A stretch of DNA of 64,000 nucleotides from Paraconiothyrium sp. Pb-2020 (GCA_022419385.1 JAJUBI010000006.1:310001-374000), one strand, 5' to 3'; counted from the stretch's first letter, positions 1 to 10,951 are shown. The notes: a model not told the origin generated them from the letters alone. Made by a program: numbers and translations.

Positions 1-1024
1 AGTTTCACGAGGCTGGCGTGCCAAACAAACCTTTGAACGCTCGAGATGGCGATCTGCGCACAAGTCAGCGCCATGTGCAGGCGGGCTGCGCGCTGCCGCG
101 ATTGGCGTGACGACACGGCCAGCTGAAGGACAGCATCGCGATCAGGGCCAGCTGGCCTCGCACAGCGCGGTGGCTGCGGTCCCGATGGTGTTTCGGCAGG
201 GCAGGCTGCTCGTGGGCTAGCCAAGGGAGCGGCAGGGGCACAGGCGGCCGCCGGACTGTCCATTGGCGAAACACGCAGCGCCCTGGCCACCTGCAAGCCG
301 CCCCGTCGCCCTAGCCCGACCTGTATCTCCCCAGTCGTCGCCCAGCCTGCCCTTGCTCAGGGTTAGGGACCCTTCAGCGGTGTTGCGAGCCCGTCGGGCC
401 TCCTGCACTGCACCCGCGCTGCTGCTCTCCTCCAACCCTCGTCCACGAGCGCCTGAAGAGCCTCAGTCTCGATTCGCACCACCGCACACCGCTGGGCTGT
501 GCTGCTTCCCCTCCTTCTGTGCCTCAAGCGCCTCTTCGACAGAGCGTGCCCCGTCGCTCTCTACACTGTGCCTGTCTCGCCCTGCCACCGCCTCCATCGC
601 TGTCTCAGGCCTCCTCGGTGCCCATCTTGTCTTTGCTTCGAGTAGGTTGCATGCTTTCCTTATCTCGTCTTTGTCCCAGCTGCAGTAGCTGCTCTAGACT
701 ACCACACGCAGCTTCAATCCTTCCAAAGCGCCCATAGAGAAACAAAGAGCGTCCTTTCTTACATGTGTGCACAGATCAATCTACCCGCCATTTGACAAAT
801 CCATCCTCTCTGCAACATTGTTATACAGTCGCACACTGTCCTCCGACAAGGACCTGGAAATCGAGCGCTCATTGATTGAATCTTGGACACCACCACTCCG
901 TCATGAAACTGAAGAAGCACCAATAAATCGACTATCCTCTGTTCTCTGGTGACCCCCTCCGTAACCTTCGTTACATCACATTCGTTTATCGCCGACGCCT
1001 GTCGCGCGCCGGCCATCTATCACC
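1..1024. other. Intergenic region and 5' leader of the kelch gene
   Basis: No coding region is supported here. The stretch from about 300 to 720 is rich in pyrimidines. Two very short upstream reading frames start at ATG 763 (10 codons) and ATG 903 (7 codons); they would matter only if the transcript begins that far upstream. A signal-peptide exon for the following gene could lie here, but I could not identify one. Confidence 0.5.
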
Positions 1025-3396
1025 ATGAGTTTCAAAGACCCCATATACCCTCTGGAGAACCATTGCTCCGTCATTCACGAGAACACGCTCTATGTCTATT
1101 CGCCTGAGGGTTTCCAGAAGTTGGATCTTGCAAAGGGGTCGGAATGGGAAAAGTTGCCCATGGACATATCCTTGACGGGCGGCGAATGTATTCTGGCGCC
1201 ATCGTCTGGGGACGCGAACACCGACATGATGTTTGTTGTCGGAGGGCGAGTGAACGAGACCGTAAGACAGTGGGACTACCCTGGCCTTATGCACTACTCG
1301 TTCAAGGAGAAGAAGTGGGATTGGCAGCGGTCCGAGTCTTGGGTCACGAAGGAACGAACTAACCACGCCGCCATCTACATCCCCGACACGAAACAAATTC
1401 TCGTATACTCGGGGTCCTCGGATCCTCAGTCGAACGGTCTCTCATCCGAGAGCTTCTTGATCGACACAAAAGAACCTTACGCTGTGCTCAGCCAGCCAGC
1501 GGGAGCCAACCCACCCCTCGTCAAACCGATGCTAATGCCGTGGGACTCAACTCATGCAGTCATGGTTGGAGGTGGAGCTTCAAATACGGCGATTTACACG
1601 TTTGGCGCATGGCAGATGCTTCTGGTGCAATGGAGGGATGGAAAGATCTGGGCGTAGCAATTCCGGAACCCATCACCAGCCAGGAGACGACCCAATGCAC
1701 CCTGATATCAGGTGACGATGGGAGCAAGGTGCTGGAGACATTCGACATGAGTGTGTCACCTAACAAGGTCACGCGGACCGTGCTGCTCACCAAGGGCGGA
1801 TCCGTGGCTGCCCAAGGCACGACCGTTGGCGGTAAATCGAAACGACTCACGCTTGATGACTTCCCCAAATACAACGACACCCTCGCACCGAAGCTCGTTC
1901 GAAGCGGCTACTCGATCGCGCAAAGCGACTCTGACAAGATCATCTTCTCGGGAGGCAATGCTCAGGAGCCCCTGAGCATCTTCGACGCCTCTGAGAATTC
2001 ATGGATCAACGCAACGGAACTCTTCACCGGCAGCCAATTGCAGAATGTCTTGTCTCCTTCATCTTCTGTAACTTCTTCATCGCCAACATCGACGGCCACA
2101 GAGACAGCTGCAGCCTCTTCTTCCGCGGCTGCTGATCCGTCGGCCGGTGCTCCAGTGGGTAACAAGGACAGGATGCTGACAGTTCTTGGTGCTACCCTGG
2201 GCGCCATATTCGGAATCGCTGCTCTGCTCATCTTACTCCTCTTCTGCCTCAGGTGGAGGAAGTCAAAGAAGAGGAGGACAGCGCAGGGTGGATACGTGGA
2301 GAAGGATCGTTTGAGCTTCGCTGACCGCGGTGCTGAGTTCATGAAGGAGGCAGGTGGCGCAGGTCTCGGTCAACCCAAGTTTGCTGAAGTGAATGCCTCC
2401 CAGAGCTCGCTCGCCATCATTGGAGGCCGAGCCGGCAACGGCCACAAACGCGGCATGTTGAGCGATGCGAGCACGTCGGGTCTGGTCAAGAAGGCCAGCC
2501 CTCTTGGATACACCGAGCCTGTCGAGTTGTCCAAGTTCGACTTGAAGCCTGAACCTATCAACGAGAAGATGGTACGACAGAACTCTGGCCGGATCCCACC
2601 CCAGCCCAAGGCTGTCAGCAACCTCAACAGGAGTCGCAGCTCTGGTTGGAGTCGCTACTTCGCTAACAATGATGCGACCAACCTCGCTGCCATGCCTGCA
2701 GACAACCGCTCAACCTTTGCTTCTGAACGTACAAGCACCGGCAGCCAGTCCATCTACAACGACTCACGCATGTACAGCCAGCCAGTGCACGCCCCTCCAC
2801 CACTCGATATCCCCAAGTTCGAGAACCAACGCATAAGCAAAGTCACCACTGGAAGCCCTACATTAGGCAACTCGACAGACAACCTACCCGGTCAGCCCAT
2901 GCAGGCAGAATTAGCGCGAGCCAACTCAGGGGCTAGCACACGTTCCGGCGTCAGCCACGATGGCCACTACCTGAGGGAACCCGTCGAGAGCTGGACACCT
3001 GTCGGCCACGATGAGCGGCCACCGAGCAGCAACTACACAGGTAGCGTCGTGTACGATCACCGCGATGGTGCTAGTTCGTATTATCCCGATGGCGCGTCCT
3101 CGTTCTACCCGAAGAGCGGGATCAGCTCATTCTACCCTGGCCAACCAGGGCTTGGTGCACCCGATGTTCGGGAAAGTACCAATACTGTCTTCCCGGCTGG
3201 CAACCTAGCAAATATGCAGCCAAGCCAACAACAGCATAATGACTTCGAGTCCTTCTACCCTGCACCTCCACGACTGGGAGGTGCACCAGACGGCCGGGAG
3301 AGCCAGATCACTGTGTTTCCCGGTGGCCCTGGCAGCAACACACGCAAAGAAGGAGGGCAGGACATGTCATGGCTGAACCTTGGTGTTCCCAAGTGA
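1025..3396 (+). CDS. Kelch-repeat single-pass membrane protein, with apparent frameshift
   Basis: The N-terminal part (1025-about 1606) carries kelch-like strands with glycine pairs and aromatic positions (FVVGG near residue 77, MVGGG and IYTF near residues 180-190). The sequence then continues in another frame (about 1611-3396) with more propeller-like sequence, a Ser/Thr-rich stalk near 2040-2150, one strong membrane helix encoded at about 2173-2262 followed by a basic stop-transfer stretch (RWRKSKKRR), and a long disordered cytoplasmic tail. The tail repeats the element GAPD-RES-TVFP twice. Joining the halves needs a 1-nt deletion or -1 shift near 1600-1612. No GT-AG intron joins the frames without removing the conserved kelch strand; a 44-nt intron 1572-1615 keeps frame but deletes it. 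The start ATG has a good context (CACCATGAG), yet no signal peptide is visible, so an upstream exon is possible. Function is unknown; kelch propellers usually bind proteins or sugars. Confidence 0.75.
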
Positions 3397-4473
3397 ACGG
3401 CACACCCTCATGGAACGATCTAAAGCATCCGCTTCTTCAGTTTCCCTGTCTCCTTCGGAGTTCATCAATCATCAGGCGGTTCCTCCTGCATTCGTTTGGC
3501 CTTCAAAAGTCTCAAACCTGGTTGTTCCTACCGGTCATCTGCTTCGAGCATAGCTAGCGAGCGCCGGGCGTCCGAACTCTTTTCTGCCATTTATGCAACA
3601 TTTTCTACTCTGGCTGGCTCTTTCCAACCTGCTTGGTACATACACACGCGCGTTTCAGCCCGCGCTGCTTCCTGCAAGCGAACAAGCTCCATGTGTCTCC
3701 CTTCTCTGTCTTGCGCGTCTCTTTTGTCCGCTGCATGCATCATACCCTAAGCTAAACGCTTTGCGACCGGTCGTTACTACAATACCCGACACCCTCAACC
3801 AGTGTCAAAAACAAACCCTCACCCCCACCCACACTACTCCGCCCTGTATATACAATGTCTTGCGCGCTTTATGCTGGCAACACACACACCCCTAGATACT
3901 TTCTCGTCTCTCATTGACCACTTTTTACAAGTTCGTTTCTCTTTGTTCGTTGCATAAACCACCTTTTTTGTTTGCGCGATCTTTGTTTATATCTGATGGG
4001 AACGGCGTCTACAGATGGAAGATGCTTTCCTTGTCGTCTGTATCTAATCTGCCATCAGCATCATGCCAGCGCGTGGTGCCGAGTAATGAATGTATTGAGT
4101 CTGCAATCTGATGCCATCTTGATTGATGTGTTGTCGCTGTGACGTCGCTGCACACCTATCGCTTCAGATCGCGAGTCGGGATCTAAATCGCTCCGAGTCG
4201 ACCACCTCTGCAACATCCGAGGAAACTCACGAGCTCCGATCTTACTCAAGAACGCCGATATGATCGGTATTCCGATTGTACTTCCAAAATGATATTTAGA
4301 TCATGAATACCAAGCCAACATGACAATGTTCAAGTAGCGGTGGGGAAGATCATTGATCCGCTACTACAACCTCGTCAGCGGCCCGACCAGTCACGTGGCG
4401 CAGAGGTCCACATTTCAACGACGTTATCAGCCTCTATCAAAGCACCTTCGCCAGCTACCGCAGCACGAGTGCC
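3397..4473. other. Intergenic, kelch 3' end to GGT promoter
   Basis: No supported gene. It contains a pyrimidine-rich part around 3890-3990 and otherwise mixed sequence. The 3' UTR of the kelch gene and the promoter of gamma-glutamyltransferase must lie here. Confidence 0.5.
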
Positions 4474-6336
4474 ATGGTCAGAACAGGTCATTCCCTCCTG
4501 GGAATCTCGGCCTTACTACATGTCTCCTTCGCATCGGCATTCAACCCTGCGCAACAGATAGTCCTCGATCAGCATGATGCGCCGCACTCTTCGTCTGAAC
4601 CGCGCCTGGGCGCCGTAGCAAGCGAGAGCAAACTATGCAGCCGCATCGGCACCGACCTCCTCCTCGCTGGCGGGAATGCAGCCGATGCCCTCGTCGGCAC
4701 CGTCTTTTGCGTCGGCGTCGTGGGCATGTACCACAGCGGCATCGGTGGGGGCGGATTCATGCTCGTGCGCTCCTCCACCGGGGACTACGAAGCCATTGAC
4801 TTCAGAGAGACCGCGCCTGCCGCTGCGACAGAGGACATGTACCATGGGAACCTCAATGGATCTGTTTTCGGCGGTATGGCGGTCGGTGTACCCGGTGAGC
4901 TACGGGGACTGGAGTATCTGCATACGAGATATGGAAAGTTGGGTTGGGATGAGGTGATGCAGCCTGCTATTGAGCTTGCGGAAGGGGGGTTTGAGGTTGG
5001 GAACGATTTGGTGAGGTATATGGATGTTGCGACGGAGGTTATCTTTGGGCGGGATTTCTTGGTCGAGGAGCGTGCGTGGGCGGAGGACTTTGCGCCGAAT
5101 GGGACGAGGGTGAAGGAGGGGGATGTGCTGACGAGGAAGAGATATGCGGAGACGCTGAAGGCTGTGGCTAAAGGAGGAGCAGATGCGTTCTACAAGGGGG
5201 AGATCGCGGAGGCGACAGTACGAGCTGTACGTGCTACGAATGGGTCGCTGACGCTTGAGGATCTCCGCGATTATAAGATCAAGTCGCGGACACCTCTGCA
5301 GTCGGAGTACAGGGACTTCAAGCTCACCTCTGTGGGGGCGCCCGCTGCCGGCGCTGTCGTGCTCAGTACGTTCAAGACTATCGAGGGCTACGATGAGATG
5401 AACGATGCCGGTCACACAAATCTGAGTACCCATCGCCTGGACGAAGCCCTCCGCTTTGCCTACGCCGAGCGTTCATCACTAGGAGATCCTGATTTCGTTA
5501 GCGGAACTCTCGCCCATCAGTCCTCCATGCTCTCCTCCGCTACCGCCCAGCGCAAGCGCAGCAAGATCTCCGACCACCACACCCTCCCCGTCTCCGACTA
5601 CAACCCAGACGGCTACGAGATCCTCGAAAACCACGGCACCTCGCACATAGTCGCCGCCGACAAATCCGGCCTCGCCATCTCCCTCACCACCACCATCAAC
5701 CTCATCTTCGGCGGCGGCCTCGTCGTCCCCGAAACCGGCGTCATCCTCAACGACCAAATGAACGACTTCTCCCTCCCCGGCGTCCGCAACGAATTCGGCT
5801 ACCCGCCCAGCCCCTCAAACTACATCCGCCCCCGCAAGCGCCCCCTCTCCTCCATCGCCCCCGTCATCGTCGACCACCGCGTAAACAACTCCCTCTACTA
5901 CGTCGTCGGCAGCGCAGGCGGCGCAAAGATCATCTCCGCCGTAGCCCAGAACCTCTGGCACGTGCTCGACCGCAATATGAGCGCTGTAGACGCCCTGTTC
6001 GAGCCGCGGTTTCACGATCAACTCATTCCCAACCGGGTCGCGTTCGAGTGCAACTCGACGAATGCGGATTGCTCGGCTGATCATAAAGCGCCGCATGACT
6101 TAGCTCAGGATCCGACTACGAACGGGTTCCACATCTGGGCTGAGTCGGGCATCGGCACGGGGACGGCGAGAGCGTTTGACAACGCGACGATTGCGTTTAT
6201 GGAGGGGAGGGGGCATGATGTTACGTGGATGCCACAGGGGTATAGCTCGGCGCAGAGTCTGCGGTGGTGCTGGAATGGGACGTTTGAGGCGGCGGGGGAG
6301 CCGAGACAGAAGGACAGCGGGGTTTTTGCGGTTTGA
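4474..6336 (+). CDS. Gamma-glutamyltransferase (glutathione hydrolase)
   Basis: This intronless 620-residue protein starts with a hydrophobic signal peptide (residues 1 to about 22, ending near FASAF), so it is predicted to be secreted or vacuolar. The family is an Ntn hydrolase that cleaves the gamma-glutamyl bond of glutathione and gamma-glutamyl compounds after self-cleavage into two subunits. Seen here are the substrate-binding DFRETAP motif (about 109-115), the glycine-rich GGGGF near 91-95, and the processing and nucleophile site ENHGTSHI with Thr389, followed by the small-subunit motifs SLTTTINLIFGG and NDQMNDFS. Length and motif order fit the eukaryotic family. The 3' half has strongly C-ending codons in the section 5520-5960. 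Its physiological role would be glutathione turnover and sulfur or nitrogen scavenging. The family call is very secure; the exact paralogue is not determined. Confidence 0.95.
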   Translation: MVRTGHSLLGISALLHVSFASAFNPAQQIVLDQHDAPHSSSEPRLGAVASESKLCSRIGTDLLLAGGNAADALVGTVFCVGVVGMYHSGIGGGGFMLVRSSTGDYEAIDFRETAPAAATEDMYHGNLNGSVFGGMAVGVPGELRGLEYLHTRYGKLGWDEVMQPAIELAEGGFEVGNDLVRYMDVATEVIFGRDFLVEERAWAEDFAPNGTRVKEGDVLTRKRYAETLKAVAKGGADAFYKGEIAEATVRAVRATNGSLTLEDLRDYKIKSRTPLQSEYRDFKLTSVGAPAAGAVVLSTFKTIEGYDEMNDAGHTNLSTHRLDEALRFAYAERSSLGDPDFVSGTLAHQSSMLSSATAQRKRSKISDHHTLPVSDYNPDGYEILENHGTSHIVAADKSGLAISLTTTINLIFGGGLVVPETGVILNDQMNDFSLPGVRNEFGYPPSPSNYIRPRKRPLSSIAPVIVDHRVNNSLYYVVGSAGGAKIISAVAQNLWHVLDRNMSAVDALFEPRFHDQLIPNRVAFECNSTNADCSADHKAPHDLAQDPTTNGFHIWAESGIGTGTARAFDNATIAFMEGRGHDVTWMPQGYSSAQSLRWCWNGTFEAAGEPRQKDSGVFAV

Positions 6337-7216
6337 AGCGCGTGCTGTGCTGGGTGAGGCTATTGGGGTAGAGCGTGGAGAGCGCAGCAAGGTGCTGACG
6401 CTGAGGGCGCGTGTATGGCTCGGCGCGACTAGCATCGTCCTGCTGGAGAACTTGCTGGGTGAGTACCGTGTCGCGCACAAGTGGTTGCGGTGCGACGACT
6501 CGGTGCGGTACGCCGCCTACGCTATGCGAGGATATAATCTTGCTAGGGGCACCGAGGCCGTACTTGCGAGGAGGCAGCCTTTGCACTTGGCTGCTGATTA
6601 CGGACGTCATGCCACGCCTCCTACCGGCGACAGACTCGTTTCTGAGCTCCTCACATGCAGCGTTGCGTATGAGGAGGCCCCTGGGCCCCTGTCTGAAAGC
6701 AGCGCCGAAACACCCAGTCCCACGTCCGCCCATGAGGATTGAAAATAGTTCCCATGACTAATGTGACTTGGCTGTATGGGACCTCATCTGAGAAATCCCA
6801 AGTATCAATGAAGCCGACTTGGAGATGGGGGCAAGTCTCCTGCGGTAAATCAACTGGACACTTCACCCCATACACCGCAATCCGAAAGCCAAGTCACATC
6901 CGTATACAAAGCTACCTTTACAATTCCCATTGACACATCCACAAAAAGGCTACACTGACTACAGAGACCCCTTACTAGCACGCGCAAGCCCATGTCCAGA
7001 CACGCGACCCGCGGGGCTGTAACTGAGCATGCCGTACGCCGCCTTGAACCTACATAGACCCCTTTGGCGACGAATGAAAGCATGAGAAACCGCTGGCTAG
7101 ACGTAGTGACACATTGATTTGACCGACCGAGGGATACATGCGCCGAAAACAAGACCCGAGCAGAGATAGAGTATCCTAGGAACTGCAATATAGGAAAGAG
7201 AGCGCGAGCTCGGTGT
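6337..7216. other. Convergent intergenic region, GGT to HMG-box gene
   Basis: This is the space between the 3' ends of a plus-strand and a minus-strand gene. Apart from an imperfect inverted repeat at 6761-6899, I see no feature. Open frames present here lack ATG-supported, recognisable content. Confidence 0.5.
6761..6899. repeat. 139-bp imperfect inverted repeat (possible MITE relic)
   Basis: The ends are perfect 13-nt inverted copies: ATGTGACTTGGCT at 6761-6773 and AGCCAAGTCACAT at 6887-6899. A second matched stretch continues inward (GTATGGG at 6774-6780 against CCCATAC near 6868-6874), offset by about 11 nt on the right arm. No clear target-site duplication flanks the ends. It could be a short non-autonomous DNA-element relic or a hairpin in the 3' region. 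Confidence 0.45.
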
Positions 7217-8231
7217 TTAGGCAGTGGAGGGGCCTTCGTATTTCTTTATGGGCATTAGCTGTGGTGCACGAGGTATATGGGGTTATGTTGAATGTACCTT
7301 TTTTTCGCTGGGGCTGAGCGCTCTCCATTCGGCTCCGACAAGCTTCAGCCTCTCGGGTACCGCGATACCTTGGAATTCGCCCGAGGTCAGCCGCTCAGCG
7401 GCAAACAGGATATAGGGGGTCTTCTTGCTAGAGGCGTCGTGGCGGTCATCTATCAATCTGCCGTACTGAGTACCCGAAACGCCCTTGAGGCCGAGCTTGC
7501 GCTTCAGAATAGTGCGCGCGCGGTTGGCAGCGCGGATCTCCTCTGGTGTGTGCGAGTGGATCCACTTGTTGTACTCGGCGATCTTGGCTTCGCCCTGCTG
7601 TTTGGCGAGCTGGTTGTAATGCTGGAGCATCTGTTAGCTCAGCCCTGGTTACGAGCAGTGTGCAACATACCTCTCTTTCGGCTGGTGTGAGGTTCTTGTA
7701 CTTTGCTCCTGCTTCCTTCATCAATCCCTGCGCTGATGGCAAGTCTTTGGAGCCCTTGAGCGACTCGGTCACGAACGCCGTCCACGCACTCCCGAAAGCT
7801 CTCTTGGGCGCACGGAGCGCTAGCTTCTTCAGTTCCTTGATCTTCGCGGCCTCCTTCTCTTCAGCTGTAAGCACCTTTTTCTTGGGTACAGGCTTCTTGG
7901 GCGCTGCCTTCTTCTTTGCCGCCGTGCTGCGCTTCTTGGGTGCCGCCTTCTTCGTCGTCGTCGTCTTCTTTGCGGGCTTCTTTGCGACTGCCTTCTTCAC
8001 CTCCCTCTTGACTCGCGCGGTGGGCTCTGTCGCGCTCTTAGTGGCATATGTGCGGCGACTTTCAAGAATTGTAGCTCGGAACGCGCGTGCGATGGCTCCA
8101 ACGGTCGGCTGGGAAGCGCCATGGCGGGCGAGGAGGGTGGTTCGGAGTAGCTGGGAGATGCGCGGTAGGTCGTGTGTCGATGTTTTGGGTACATCAGCTG
8201 CCAAGCGGCAGAGCGCGCCGCGGGCTAGCAT
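7217..8231 (-). CDS. Mitochondrial HMG-box DNA-packaging protein
   Basis: Exons 8231-7671, 7630-7298 and a short last exon ending with the stop at 7217-7219. The N-terminus is a long Arg-rich mitochondrial presequence, with a typical cleavage region at RRTYATK (about residues 59-65). A Lys/Ala/Pro-rich linker (75-120) precedes HMG box 1 (about 141-200) and HMG box 2 (about 256-306). Proteins of this architecture (Abf2/mtHMG type) compact mitochondrial DNA in nucleoids. The first intron is only 40 nt. If the second intron is retained, the protein ends as KKVHST at 7283, within the last helix of box 2. Splicing from the GT at 7297 to the AG at 7244-7245 (54 nt) gives SEKKKYEG with the canonical HMG tyrosine spacing; an alternative acceptor at 7259-7260 adds four residues. 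Length is about 306 aa. The start is the first ATG; frames open further upstream but without ATG. Confidence 0.82.
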
Positions 8232-8919
8232 AGTGACGATGTTGCGAGACAATTGTTTCGGACGCGCAAAAGACGGCGAAGGACGCGACAAGCGATTCGT
8301 GGTAGTGGGATAGAATGGGGCGCCGAGGGAGGTTGGGAGTGGACAAGGGAGCGATAGGGTTAGCTAGAGGTAAGGAGCACGGTGCATGCAAGCTGTCCGA
8401 CAGGGGTCCTGCCGGATCTAGCGACGTCACACAGTGTGCCTGGCATGATCTTCGTCATTTGCATGCAGCCTCTCGCGCCAAACTCAACGTCAACCACAAA
8501 GTCACAGCTTCCAACATGCATGCAGTGTAGAGCGTGCTACCCTGCGCTACTCCGTGTGCTGCTCCCATTGACCTGTAACATGTTGTTAGCTAGCAAGTTT
8601 CGAGCTGGTCTTCATCTTGACATGTGAGGGAGCTTGTCTTCAATGCGAGGGCAGCAATTCGTTGACAGTGCATGCATTGTATACGTCCTACAGGTCCACA
8701 TTGAGATTGACGCTGTGTAAGAACATACTTTTGGCTCTAAGCATTGTGGCATGCACAGCATAAGCAATGCCTGGCAGTGCTCCAAACGCCTGGTGCTCGA
8801 CGTAGATGGCTCGCTACATAAACGGACGATTGCTCTCCCACATGCTCGGATCATGTTCCATATTGACTTGCTTTCGCTTCTGACTTCGCGTACCGTGAGT
8901 ACTCGCCCAAGTTCGCCCT
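8232..8919. other. Intergenic, HMG-box promoter and BCAT 3' region
   Basis: No gene is supported. It holds the promoter of the minus-strand HMG-box gene and the 3' UTR of the minus-strand aminotransferase. Several short GCATGCA-type palindromes occur near 8460-8520. Confidence 0.5.
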
Positions 8920-10322
8920 TCACTCAGGGACCTTGTAGCTGCGTGGAGTTAGCTTATAGTCATATATAGAGCAACGAATTGCTTACCTCCACGGGTGATC
9001 TTCGTCACCATACTGGATGGACTCCATCCAGTCCTTGATTTGTCCAGTGATAGGGCCACATTCCTCGTTCTCAGCTAGGCCACAGTCTACTAGTCGTCCC
9101 TTCCAGCTAATACGTCGGACAGGGCTAACAATGGCTGCAGTGCCAGCACCGAACACCTCCATCATGCGTCCCTCATCTGCGGCATCGGCAAGCTCCTTCA
9201 TCGTGAACTTGCGCTCCAGGACTTTCCAACCCTTTGGCTCAAGACGCTCACGCGCAAGGCCGAGTACAGAATCACGCGTAACACCCTCCAGGATGGTTCC
9301 ATCAAGAGGAGCTGTCAATAGCTCTGGCTGTCCAGTCTCCTTGTTCTTGATCGCCGCGAACAGGTTCATGGTTCCGACCTCAGTGACATATTCCTCCTCG
9401 CCGAACAACCACAGGTTCTGGTGGAAACCTCTGCTAGCGGCCTGCATCTGCGGGACAATGCAAGGTGCATAGTTGGCTCCCAGCTTCTTGTCACCCACGC
9501 CGCCGGGCCAAGCACGTACAGCGTAGTCCGTTGCCTCTAGAGAAACGGCCTTGAAACCAGTCGGATAGTATGGGCCTACAGGCGAGGCAATGACGTACAA
9601 AAGGGCGGAGGCAGGAGGGCCAACGCCGAGGGTGCGCTGGGTGCCAATCATGGTTGGACGAAGGTACAAAGAATATCCCCGCGCACTAATCAAGGATCAG
9701 TCTATCAATCGATTCCATGCGAGATGAAACATACTCTGGGATGAAGCGCTCGTCAACTTTGAGGAACTTGCTGATGAGCTCGATCATGGCATCGCTGTCA
9801 AATGTGGGCAGCGCAATGCGTGCAGACGACTTGTTCAAGCGTGCCATGTTCCTATCCGGACGGAACAGCCTGATACCCCCGCTCTTGTCCTTGTATGCCT
9901 TCATTCCCTCGAAGCACTCGAAAGCATAGTGGAACACGCAGGTAGCCGGGTCGAGACTGAGGTTTTGGTACGGGGTGATGCGCGCCGGAAGCCATCCTTC
10001 AGATGCAGTCCATTCGAGCGAGAGCATGTGGTCTAGAGGGATTAGAAACCTTCGTATGCACGCCTTCAAAGCTCGCACCTGAGAAGTTGCGGCCGAAAAT
10101 AAGCTCCTCCGGAGGCAACAACGCCTTTGGAGTTGTGGTCTTCGTTATCGAGAGCTTGGAAGGCTCAATGTCCTTGATCGTCGTTCCTACAGAGGCATCG
10201 GCGTGGATGCTGTACGGTCGCTGGCTCCGACATCGCAGTGACGCGCTGAGGCAGGAAGCAGCAGGACGAGTAGAGCGTTGGGAGAGCGAAGAGAGCAATC
10301 GGAACGACCGCTGTTGAAGCAT
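8920..10322 (-). CDS. Branched-chain amino-acid aminotransferase, mitochondrial
   Basis: Four exons: 10322-10079, 10032-9735, 9685-8987 and a 19-nt last exon 8938-8920, giving 419 aa. The enzyme is a fold-IV PLP transaminase that interconverts Val, Leu and Ile with their 2-oxo acids, the last step of synthesis and first step of breakdown. The PLP lysine is Lys248 in GDKKLGANYAP. The family features EGMKAY (about 123-128), RPDRNM (140-145) and EVGTMN are visible. The first 40 or so residues are Arg/Ser-rich without acids (MLQQRSFRLLSSLSQRSTR), a mitochondrial presequence. The last intron (8986-8939) was placed because skipping it ends the protein at DHPWR, while splicing gives DHPWSYKVPE, the usual family C-terminus. 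Introns are 46-49 nt. The gene is divergent from the SCY1 gene, and a Gcn4-type TGACTCA lies 260 nt upstream. Confidence 0.95.
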
Positions 10323-10951
10323 CGTGGGCGATTGTGGAGAGAGCACAAGACCAAAGGCGTTGAGGAGTCAATGGTAGCGTTGCGACGGAATCTTTTGTAT
10401 ATCAAACCGACGCTTACCGCTCGGAGCAACATCAAGCTCCCCGATGCCGAGGGCCAATCGGCGTGCTCTGGGAGTCATGCCTATGCGAAAGGGCGCGATA
10501 ATGTTTTAACTGTGACACGATATCAGGGCTGGCTTGACGGATATCAGAGGATATCGCCGTGTTGCTCTGGATGCGTATAGTTGACTCACCAGCACTCGTT
10601 ATCCAGTGTCCGAGATGCCATGCTGTGGAAACGGCTTAGCCACGCCGCGGTCCGCGCGACAGCGGTTGGGGTTCACTAGCCACCGTTGTCGCGTGGGGGA
10701 GCTGCTTTGTCTCTCGGAACGTGTTATTCTGTTTTGCGCGCGGTGCACCGTTGTCGCAGACGTTTATTGATATTCGTTGTCTCAGACTTGGGAGTCAGTG
10801 GATGATGGACTAAGCTCTCTGCGGCTGCGCAGCTCTTACCCCGACGTCGTCTCGCACCTGCCCCGGCGCAGCCTCCCTTCCGCAAAGCTGGCCACACTGC
10901 AGTCCATGACCACCAACGCTCGATTCTAGCGCCCCGCGCGTGCCTTTCGCC
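10323..10951. promoter_or_regulatory. Shared divergent promoter of BCAT and SCY1 genes
   Basis: This 629-bp segment separates the two start codons of a head-to-head pair. It contains a Gcn4/CpcA-type heptamer at 10582-10588. No coding sequence is supported in it. Confidence 0.55.
10582..10588. promoter_or_regulatory. Gcn4/CpcA-type TGACTCA motif upstream of BCAT
   Basis: The heptamer TGACTCA is the consensus binding site of the bZIP regulator Gcn4 (CpcA/CPC1 in filamentous fungi), which activates amino-acid biosynthetic genes. It stands 260 nt before the aminotransferase start. The heptamer also occurs elsewhere in the window (for example 36657 and near 46321) at about chance frequency, so only its position in front of a fitting gene supports a function. 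Confidence 0.4.

Noticed and set aside
1572..1615. 44-nt intron that would join the two kelch frames
   Set aside because: It keeps the frame but removes the conserved kelch strand GGASNTAIYTF; a one-base indel explains the data better, though RNA data could reverse this.
6176..6742. 188-codon frame overlapping the GGT 3' end
   Set aside because: Out of frame with GGT, Arg/Ala-rich, no known motif; the overlap with a certain gene makes it a shadow.
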